A program made the translations under genes and the position numbers. From Verrucomicrobiales bacterium (GTDB taxonomy: Bacteria > Verrucomicrobiota > Verrucomicrobiia > Verrucomicrobiales > DEV007), in assembly GCA_021648365.1 (NCBI GenBank), contig JAKISY010000068.1, positions 1 to 25,179 on the forward strand: a stretch of 25,179 bases of DNA. Reading direction: 5' to 3'. Below are positions 7,800-14,132 of this stretch, piece by piece. The notes under the pieces were generated by a model that made no database searches, had not been told where the DNA came from, and saw only the letters and a program-made list of their open reading frames with translations. The stretch's first letter is position 1, and each line of letters begins with the position of its first letter.

Positions 7800-9086
7800 T
7801 CAAAGCTCTTTCACCAAAAAACGCGCATTGCGCCCGTTTTGCTCCCACTTTTGTCGGCGATCTGTAGGCATACTGGATAAATCGCTGCTCTCTCGATAGG
7901 AAAATTTCGATGCAAAATATGCTGACGTTTGCGTAGAAAGCATAAATAACCAACTAATACCCAAGCTCTTAGCCTTTTCCTCAAGAGTTTCAACTAACTC
8001 CCTGCCATAACCCTGCCCCTCATGATCATCCTTCACGTAAATGCACGCCAACTCCGCAGCTTTTTCCTCTGCATAGACGTGCAAAGCCCCCACACCCACC
8101 ACATTGCCATCGATCTCCATCACCAAGTAATCCTGCAAACGCGCTAAAACCTCCGCCTTGTTGCGCTCCACCAGTTGTTCATCTGCCACCGCTCGACGCA
8201 TCATCAGCAGCATCTCATCCACATCGGCAGGAGTCGCTGGACGAATCCGTCGATAGTCATCAGCAAAGACCATGGTGCCAATGCCCTCATTGCTAAACAG
8301 CTCTGCTAACAAAGCATCATCGCGATTTCCATTGATCAAATGCACTCGACTGACCCCCTCACGGCAAGCTCTAATCGCCTGCTGCAACTTTGATCGCAGA
8401 CCTGCGCAAACCTGATCGAGTTCAGCCTTTTCTAAAAGATCATCACCCTGATCTGCTGAAATCTGCCTAGCACTTTGTAAATCTAACCCGAAATCCGGCT
8501 CTTGATCGGTCACAAAAATAATCTTATCCGCGCGCAAAGCCACCCCGACCGCTACCGCCACTTGATCCGAGTTCATCCGCAGAGTGTGACCACCGCCATC
8601 GTAACCTAAAGGTGGAAGCAAAGGCAGAATTTCCTTTTCTAAAAAGCCCTCCAGCATCTCGTGATCCACTCGGTCCATCTTGCCCGTATGACATTGATCC
8701 ACCCCGCCAATGATCCCAGCAGCATGTGCCGTGATCACGTTAGCCGTCACCGTGCGGATTTTGAGAGCCGTGAGGTCCCGCATCACATCACTACCCAGAC
8801 GAGTGATCGCATCCAGCGCCACCTCCAAAGTCTCATCATCCGTTGGCCCAGTCGCATCACGGCTGGACAAGTTCACTCCACGCCGCTTCGCCAGACTTTC
8901 GATCTGGCAAGCCGCGCCATGCACCAAAACGAGATTCACATTCAAAGAACGCAGTACCGCTAGATTGAGCAATATATTAGAGAAGTTCTCCGAAGCCATC
9001 ACCGCTCCGTCCAAAGCAATCACAAACGTGCGTCCGCGAAACTGCGGCACATATTGCAAAATTCCTCTGAGATCTCCAAACTTCAT
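7800..9086 (-). CDS. argA: Amino-acid N-acetyltransferase (N-acetylglutamate synthase) ArgA
   Basis: The product has 428 residues, close to the 443 of E. coli ArgA. The N-terminal two-thirds is an amino-acid-kinase-like domain (FVIALDGAVMAS, LVLVHGAACQIESL, MNSDQVAVAVG). The C-terminal third is a GNAT acetyltransferase whose acetyl-CoA loop reads EGQGYGRELVE. The enzyme makes N-acetylglutamate from glutamate and acetyl-CoA, the first step of arginine synthesis; the kinase-like domain usually binds arginine for feedback inhibition. The start ATG at 9084-9086 gives a typical N-terminus, with only a weak AAGGTG upstream. A palindrome 11 bp upstream (9097-9110) is a candidate operator. The gene is divergent from an Rrf2 regulator. 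No other arg gene is visible nearby. Confidence 0.94.
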   Translation of the reverse strand: MKFGDLRGILQYVPQFRGRTFVIALDGAVMASENFSNILLNLAVLRSLNVNLVLVHGAACQIESLAKRRGVNLSSRDATGPTDDETLEVALDAITRLGSDVMRDLTALKIRTVTANVITAHAAGIIGGVDQCHTGKMDRVDHEMLEGFLEKEILPLLPPLGYDGGGHTLRMNSDQVAVAVGVALRADKIIFVTDQEPDFGLDLQSARQISADQGDDLLEKAELDQVCAGLRSKLQQAIRACREGVSRVHLINGNRDDALLAELFSNEGIGTMVFADDYRRIRPATPADVDEMLLMMRRAVADEQLVERNKAEVLARLQDYLVMEIDGNVVGVGALHVYAEEKAAELACIYVKDDHEGQGYGRELVETLEEKAKSLGISWLFMLSTQTSAYFASKFSYRESSDLSSMPTDRRQKWEQNGRNARFLVKEL

Positions 9087-9096
9087 ACTGCCACAC

Positions 9097-9110
9097 CTTA
9101 TTCAAATAAG
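9097..9110. promoter_or_regulatory. Palindrome CTTATTCAAATAAG, candidate argA operator
   Basis: Perfect 6-bp arms with a 2-bp centre end 11 bp upstream of the argA start codon. Read on the argA strand it contains TTGAATAA, which loosely recalls half an ArgR box (TGAAT...ATTCA). The position would suit an arginine-responsive repressor. The match to a full ARG box is poor, so the regulator is a guess. Confidence 0.3.
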
Positions 9111-9243
9111 CCCAACCTTTGCACGGCAAGCACCTCCAGCCAAGTCAAAATAACAAAACCCCACCTGCAAAAATATTAACAAATCACGAACAATCCCAAC
9201 CTCAGCTCCGGATCCCACTCCACTCCCAACTCCAATCCTGGCA

Positions 9244-9298
9244 TCACCAACAAGACAATTCCATGTCCGCCCGGACACTCCAATTGTCTTGTTGGTGA
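9244..9298. repeat. 55-nt nested inverted repeat with perfect 17-bp arms
   Basis: The arms tcaccaacaagacaatt (9244-9260) and aattgtcttgttggtga (9282-9298) are exact reverse complements. The 21-nt centre holds a second perfect inverted repeat, tgtccg (9264-9269) and cggaca (9272-9277). The result is a long, stable hairpin on either strand. No T-run follows on either side, and it lies between divergent gene starts, so a terminator role is unlikely. A repetitive element (REPIN or MITE-like), an operator or a structured RNA are all possible. Confidence 0.75.
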
Positions 9299-9402
9299 AA
9301 TCGTAAAATCCGCAATCACATGGAAAACCCGTTATTGAATGGAGGCAATTCGCTAAAATTCCACCTTGCGTGCGCACTTATTCCCCACCAATTTAATCGG
9401 GA

Positions 9403-9840
9403 ATGAGATTCTCTAAAAAAACTGAATACGCCTTGCGCGCCGTGCTGATCCTAGCTGACCATCCTCCCAATCAAACGCTACAGATCCAAGAGCTGTCCAG
9501 CATCAGCGGAGTATCGGTCAAATTTCTCGAGCAGATTCTCCTAGCGCTGAAAAAAGAAGGCATCCTGCGCAGCAAACGAGGCGTCGGCGGAGGTTACCAA
9601 CTCGATCTCCCCGCACGCTCGATCACTCTCGGGCAAGTCATCCGTGTCATGGATGGCGACCTCTGCAACCTCAGCAGTACCACCACCTCCCATGACACCC
9701 CAGCATACGCCGGCTCATCAGGCTTGCAAACCCGCTTCTCGGAGATCGATACCCAGATCAATCAAGTGCTCAATGATACCAGCCTCGAAGAAATCCTGTC
9801 GATGGATCGCCCCAAAGACGTGCTAGCTTTTGACATCTAA
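9403..9840 (+). CDS. Rrf2-family winged-helix transcriptional regulator without the Fe-S cysteine motif
   Basis: The product has 145 residues, normal for the family. The N-terminus MRFSKKTEYALRAVLILA, the recognition-helix region VSVKFLEQILLALKKEGIL and the wing SKRGVGGGYQLDLP are diagnostic. Many Rrf2 proteins (IscR, NsrR, RsrR) sense Fe-S status or NO through three clustered cysteines after the wing. This one has a single Cys (C88) and a Ser/Thr-rich stretch in that region, so cluster binding through the classic motif is excluded. It may sense a small molecule or a partner protein, as CymR does. It is divergent from argA and ends 12 bp before rarA, so regulator and rarA are probably cotranscribed. 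The target regulon is unknown. Confidence 0.9.
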   Translation: MRFSKKTEYALRAVLILADHPPNQTLQIQELSSISGVSVKFLEQILLALKKEGILRSKRGVGGGYQLDLPARSITLGQVIRVMDGDLCNLSSTTTSHDTPAYAGSSGLQTRFSEIDTQINQVLNDTSLEEILSMDRPKDVLAFDI

Positions 9841-9852
9841 CCAATTTCACAC

Positions 9853-11229
9853 GTGGACGAATTATTCGAAGACCCGCTTGAACACAAAGATCAAGCCACT
9901 ACCAACGCCCCGCCCCCGCCGCAAATGCCACTCGCGGCACGCATGCGCCCTCGAGTCTTAGATGAGTATTTTGGTCAACAACACATCCTTGGCAAAGGCA
10001 AACTCCTGCGCCGCGCGGTGGAAGCCGACCGCTTCACCTCACTGATATTCTACGGCCCCCCTGGAGTCGGCAAAACCAGCCTAGCCGAACTCATCAGCCA
10101 GCGCACCGACTCCCGCTTCATCAACCTCAGTGGAGTCGAGAGCAATGTCGCCCAAATTCGCCAAGCAGCAGAAACCGCTTTGCAATTCCTGCGCACTCGC
10201 AAACAAATGACCACCCTTTTTGTGGACGAAATCCATCGTTTCAACAAATCCCAACAAGACGTGCTGCTACCCCACATCGAACGCGGCACCATGCGCTTCA
10301 TCGGTGCCACTACCCATAACCCCTACTTCTATGTCAACAGCCCACTAGTCTCGCGCTCACAAGTCTTTCAACTCGAGCCGCTGAGCGAAGACGACCTGCG
10401 AGACATCCTCGACGCCACCCTCAAAGATCGCGAACGAGGACTCGGCAGGCTCGACATCGACCTCTCACCCGAAGCCGCTACCCACCTAGCTGTGATGTGC
10501 GATGGCGATGCCCGCAAACTTCTCACCGCCCTAGAGTTAGCCATCCTCACCACCGAACCCGATGAACAAGGCACCTACCAAATCGATCTGACCATCATCG
10601 AAGAATCCATTCAGCGAAAAACCGTCGTCTATGATGGCGATGGTGACGAACACTACGACACCATCAGCGCCTTCATCAAAAGCATGCGCGGCAGTGATCC
10701 CGATGCCACCATCTATTGGCTAGCAAAAATGCTCTACGCCGGAGAAGACATCCGCTTCATCGCAAGACGCATCGTCATCGCCGCCAGCGAGGATGTCGGC
10801 ATGGCGGATTCCAACGCGCTACAAGTCGCAGTCGCCGCGCAACAAGCCGTCGAGTTCATCGGCATGCCCGAAGCCCGCATCCCACTCGCCCACGCCGCCA
10901 TCTACATCGCCACCGCTCCCAAGAGCAACCGCGCATACGCCGCCATCAACGCCGCCACCCAAGACATCGGCAAAGGCCGCACCCTCGCCGTGCCCGTTCA
11001 TCTGCGCAGCAAAACTCGCAAAAAACTCGCCACCGAAGGCGGAGCGGCTGATAAAAGTGACGCCAACTACTCCTACGCCCACGACTACCAAGACGGCTTT
11101 GTGCCCCAAGCCTACCTGCCCGAAGGGCGCGTTTATTATCAACCCACCACCCACGGTCTGGAAAAACGCATCGGCGAACGCTTGAGCTACTGGCGCGAAC
11201 AGTTTGAACAACAGCGTAATAAAAAATAA
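9853..11229 (+). CDS. rarA: Replication-associated recombination protein RarA (MgsA/WRNIP1-type AAA+ ATPase)
   Basis: The product has 458 residues from a GTG start at 9853, which gives MDELF followed by the conserved PLAARMRPRVLDEYFGQ. The AAA+ core is intact: Walker A GPPGVGKTS (G68-K74-T75), Walker B FVDEIHRFN (D125-E126), sensor-1 GATTHNP, and VSRSQVF at the arginine-finger position. The C-terminal half carries the family landmarks DPDATIYWLAKMLYAGED, ARRIVIAASEDVG and the final QAYLPEGRVYYQPT. RarA acts at stalled replication forks with SSB and in lesion bypass. It follows the Rrf2 gene after 12 bp and precedes the ABC ATPase gene by 12 bp, so readthrough into the transporter operon is possible. 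The gene is visibly GC-richer than the transporter genes after it. Confidence 0.96.
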   Translation: MDELFEDPLEHKDQATTNAPPPPQMPLAARMRPRVLDEYFGQQHILGKGKLLRRAVEADRFTSLIFYGPPGVGKTSLAELISQRTDSRFINLSGVESNVAQIRQAAETALQFLRTRKQMTTLFVDEIHRFNKSQQDVLLPHIERGTMRFIGATTHNPYFYVNSPLVSRSQVFQLEPLSEDDLRDILDATLKDRERGLGRLDIDLSPEAATHLAVMCDGDARKLLTALELAILTTEPDEQGTYQIDLTIIEESIQRKTVVYDGDGDEHYDTISAFIKSMRGSDPDATIYWLAKMLYAGEDIRFIARRIVIAASEDVGMADSNALQVAVAAQQAVEFIGMPEARIPLAHAAIYIATAPKSNRAYAAINAATQDIGKGRTLAVPVHLRSKTRKKLATEGGAADKSDANYSYAHDYQDGFVPQAYLPEGRVYYQPTTHGLEKRIGERLSYWREQFEQQRNKK

Positions 11230-11241
11230 CTCTCTTCTTTT

Positions 11242-12213
11242 ATGTTAGAAAACATAGCACCCATTGTCACCACTCAGTCTTCCGATTGCGTTGCAGATCA
11301 ACCACCAGTCCTGAAAACGCGAAACCTAAAACGAAGTTTCGGCAAAGTCGAAGCTGTGAGAGGAGTTGACCTTAATGTCGAAAAAGGACAAATTTATGGG
11401 TTTTTAGGGCGCAACGGAGCGGGTAAAACCAGTACTATTCGCATGATCATGGGGATCATCAAACCAGACGAAGGCGAAATCCATTTACTCGGAAAAACTA
11501 CCCGACGAACGTCGATAACACAAAAACAACAAATCGGCTATGTGTCGCAAGGACAACATTTTTACCCCTGGATGTCTTGCCGCGCCCTCGGGCGATTTGT
11601 GTCTGGGTTTTATCCCAACTGGGACGACCACGAATTCGCCCGTTTGCTCAAGGTGCTAGAACTGCCGCCAGACAGGCGGTCTTCCCACTTGTCGGGCGGA
11701 ATGGCAGTAAAACTGGCTCTAGCATTAGCACTAGCTCACCGTCCTGCGCTCTTGATACTAGACGAACCCACTGCAGGTCTCGATGCTGTAGCACGACGTG
11801 AATTTCTAGAAATCATCCAAAAACAAACCCGTGACCACGGGCGCACAACCTTTTTCTCAACTCACAGAATAGATGAAGTCGAACGCGTTGCCGACCGAGT
11901 AGGTATCATCTTAAAAGGCACGATGCGCTATGAAGGATCACTGAGCACCTTAACTGCATCGGTGCGAGAAATCAGACTAACTCCTCCTAATAAATTTTCG
12001 ACATTGCGGAGTGAAAACATCCACCCTTACACTGAAGCCAATGGTTTTGAGATATTGAACCAAAAAACCGTCGATGGGCAACTACAACTAACTGCTTTTG
12101 CACAACCCGCCTCGTGGTCAAGCCAGAAAACCTTCCCTTATGCTCAAATAGAAATGCTCTCGCTGGAAGACGTGTTCATCGCCTGCGCAGGAAATAACGT
12201 CAGCGACCTATGA
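11242..12213 (+). CDS. ABC transporter ATP-binding protein (ABC-2 exporter type)
   Basis: The product has 323 residues. The nucleotide-binding domain is complete: Walker A GRNGAGKTS (G56-K62-T63), signature LSGG (150-153), Walker B LLILDEPTAGLD (D174, E175 catalytic), and the switch His in FFSTHRIDEVE (H208). A tail of about 90 residues follows, as in YtrB/CcmA-like exporter ATPases. It powers the two membrane proteins encoded next, whose genes follow after 10 bp and then 1 bp. The extended N-terminus of about 27 residues before LKTRNLKRSFG is not part of the domain. No GntR-type regulator, frequent beside YtrB-like ATPases, is present. The family call is certain; the transported substrate is unknown. 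Confidence 0.95.
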   Translation: MLENIAPIVTTQSSDCVADQPPVLKTRNLKRSFGKVEAVRGVDLNVEKGQIYGFLGRNGAGKTSTIRMIMGIIKPDEGEIHLLGKTTRRTSITQKQQIGYVSQGQHFYPWMSCRALGRFVSGFYPNWDDHEFARLLKVLELPPDRRSSHLSGGMAVKLALALALAHRPALLILDEPTAGLDAVARREFLEIIQKQTRDHGRTTFFSTHRIDEVERVADRVGIILKGTMRYEGSLSTLTASVREIRLTPPNKFSTLRSENIHPYTEANGFEILNQKTVDGQLQLTAFAQPASWSSQKTFPYAQIEMLSLEDVFIACAGNNVSDL

Positions 12214-12223
12214 TTCACTCGAT

Positions 12224-14131
12224 ATGATACTCGCTATCCTTTACAAAGAGTTGCGTCAACATTGGTGGGCATTCCTACTGATCGTTTTGATCTGCTCACT
12301 TGGTTTTTTCGGACAATTCACTAGCTCCACGTTGAGCGAGGGGCACGGCAGCCACTTTACTCTTCTTACAAAGTTTGGAATCTTTATCGCGCTGGCCTCC
12401 CTTGTCCTAGTAAATCGGCTAGTGGCATCCGAATATCATTCTCAAACTCAACTATTCCTAGAGTCCTTGCCACTGCCTCGAGGACGCATGATCCTAATCA
12501 AATATTTGCTAGGACTCACGGTCATCACCCTACTCGCAGCATCCGCATTCACTGTCACCTTACTGCTAGGTCTTCGCACTGAAGTAATTGACTCGAATTT
12601 CATTGCATACTTGCTGCTTCGCTTTGGAGCGTTTTGCTATTTCACCTATTGCTTTTTTTTCCTATACGGATTTCTTGGACGCTACCGCATAGCTTTTTTT
12701 ATCGCAATTGTGTTCACTTCCTTGCTGTTTCCTAAAATGACAGATTGGGAACTCACTGACCTCCCTCCAATAGAACTCATCGGCGCTACCTTTGCGTATG
12801 AAAGAGAACATTTTCCGCTCAAACCTTTTGCCGTCACTATTAGCCTAGCTTTCATCTTTTCCCTAGCTGGTCTAGCTCTAGCTACGCTCAGAGAAGGCTC
12901 TGTCGCTGGCTTGCTCGGAGAACAAATGTCCCATCGTGAAAAGGTCTCAATCGCAGGTTTAATAATAGCGCTCATCTTTACCGCCTATTTTATTGATGAA
13001 AGAAATCCCAAAGAGCCTTACCAGATGCACAACGCTTCATGTGTCGGCTCTTTAGCTCAGGGCATAGTCGTGAGCGTAGCTCCGCCCTCTGCCGAAGGGC
13101 AAATTTTAGCAAATAAAATCCATGAAGACTTGACTGCCTTGAGCCTTTATTTGCAGATAGAAAAACTACCTCCCGTTTTTGTGATTCGTCGTAATGATCT
13201 CGACCCAGAAACCCATGAAGCTGGCTCGTTGAAAAACAAAGAAGGTATCATCATGCGAACTAATTTTGCTCATTCGGAATGGGATTTTAACCAGTTTAAT
13301 GAAAGCCTCATAGCTCGTGTGCTTGGCGCCTATAGCAACGACCGGATTCGTAAAGAAGATCGATTTTGGGTTCTCGACGGATTCACCCTCTTTTGGTCGC
13401 GGCGAAATGAAGTGCCTCAGTCCTCACCACCAAAAGCTCTCGACAGATCGCCCGACCTGTTGCTACGCGCACTATACGGCACAAGTGAACGCCCACCGCT
13501 CACCCCCTCCTCTATGCGTCGCTGGTTTTCGCAGCAGGACGAACTTGGCCACGAAATCACCGCAGGCATCGCTTGCTCATTACTGCGCGTGCTTGAATCC
13601 GCTGTGGGAGAGAAAAAATGCCAAGCTTTCCTTCGCTCCATTCTCGCTGTCAAAAACCCAAGCAGAGCAAGCACCAGTTTGCGCGATTTGCTTGCTCCAC
13701 CTGAAAAACTTTTCCTCCAACACACAGGCATGCAACTTGCCGATTTCCTTTCTCTTTGGCAACAAGAATTACAACGCCTTCGACCAGCATACCAAGAGCA
13801 ACTGAATACCTTACCACAAATTTCTGGAGAACTGGAATTTGTGAAATTATCACTCAATTCTTCCCAAGCTAATTACTCACTTGTCGATTCCGTCGATAAG
13901 TCTCCAAACCTAAAAAAACGCCTCTACTATGCCACCCTCCCCCCTTTTGCTAACTACGTCCCCGAACACCTTTTGATCCCTGTGCCCTTAGACTTCACTG
14001 CAAATTCCCATTCAGGAATTTTGCCAGACGATTTCCCCCGAGGCACTCGCCTGCTCTTCACTTTCAGCCTATACAGCAAAGCACTCAAGTGCCGCATCAT
14101 CTCGGGATGGCAGAGAAAGGAGGCGCATTAA
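12224..14131 (+). CDS. ABC-2 permease fused to a degenerate, catalytically dead gluzincin-like domain
   Basis: The product has 635 residues. The N-terminal 260 show about seven TM helices, with the cytoplasmic start MILAILYKELRQHWW and the ESLPLPRGRMILIKYL motif typical of ABC-2 permeases. An odd helix count would place the 375-residue C-terminal domain outside the cytoplasm. That domain aligns by eye with the metallopeptidase domain of the next gene product, but the zinc motif is gone: ESLIA (360-364) occupies the HELTH position and LDGF (D385) replaces HEGL. It is therefore predicted to be an inactive paralogue kept as a structural or substrate-binding partner. A last segment of about 100 residues is likely beta-rich. 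The gene starts 10 bp after the ATPase gene, and its end carries the strong Shine-Dalgarno of the following gene. Peptidase kinship rests on this paralogy alone. Confidence 0.8.
   Translation: MILAILYKELRQHWWAFLLIVLICSLGFFGQFTSSTLSEGHGSHFTLLTKFGIFIALASLVLVNRLVASEYHSQTQLFLESLPLPRGRMILIKYLLGLTVITLLAASAFTVTLLLGLRTEVIDSNFIAYLLLRFGAFCYFTYCFFFLYGFLGRYRIAFFIAIVFTSLLFPKMTDWELTDLPPIELIGATFAYEREHFPLKPFAVTISLAFIFSLAGLALATLREGSVAGLLGEQMSHREKVSIAGLIIALIFTAYFIDERNPKEPYQMHNASCVGSLAQGIVVSVAPPSAEGQILANKIHEDLTALSLYLQIEKLPPVFVIRRNDLDPETHEAGSLKNKEGIIMRTNFAHSEWDFNQFNESLIARVLGAYSNDRIRKEDRFWVLDGFTLFWSRRNEVPQSSPPKALDRSPDLLLRALYGTSERPPLTPSSMRRWFSQQDELGHEITAGIACSLLRVLESAVGEKKCQAFLRSILAVKNPSRASTSLRDLLAPPEKLFLQHTGMQLADFLSLWQQELQRLRPAYQEQLNTLPQISGELEFVKLSLNSSQANYSLVDSVDKSPNLKKRLYYATLPPFANYVPEHLLIPVPLDFTANSHSGILPDDFPRGTRLLFTFSLYSKALKCRIISGWQRKEAH
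14116..14123 (+). promoter_or_regulatory. Strong Shine-Dalgarno AAAGGAGG for the third operon gene
   Basis: AAAGGAGG lies 9 nt before the ATG at 14133, inside the last codons of the preceding gene. The stop at 14129-14131 is separated from the ATG by one base, an arrangement that favours translational coupling. Most other starts in the window have no recognisable Shine-Dalgarno. Confidence 0.75.
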
Positions 14132-14132
14132 A

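Larger units (their letters stand above)
9087..9402. other. 316-bp divergent intergenic region between argA and the Rrf2 gene
   Basis: The region holds a palindrome beside argA (9097-9110), a pyrimidine-rich imperfect direct repeat of ACTCC-type units (about 9212-9238), and the 55-nt hairpin at 9244-9298. A -10-like TAAAAT (9354-9359) lies upstream of the Rrf2 gene without a convincing -35. No protein-coding or tRNA gene is seen in it. Confidence 0.7.

Noticed and set aside
9244..9298. Reading the 55-nt hairpin as an intrinsic terminator
   Set aside because: No T-run follows on either strand and both flanking genes start, not end, on its sides.
10716..11211. Several overlapping open frames on both strands within the end of rarA
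   Set aside because: They are low-complexity Arg/His/Pro/Ser or Gly/Val-rich products of GC-rich codons; rarA itself continues through with conserved C-terminal motifs.
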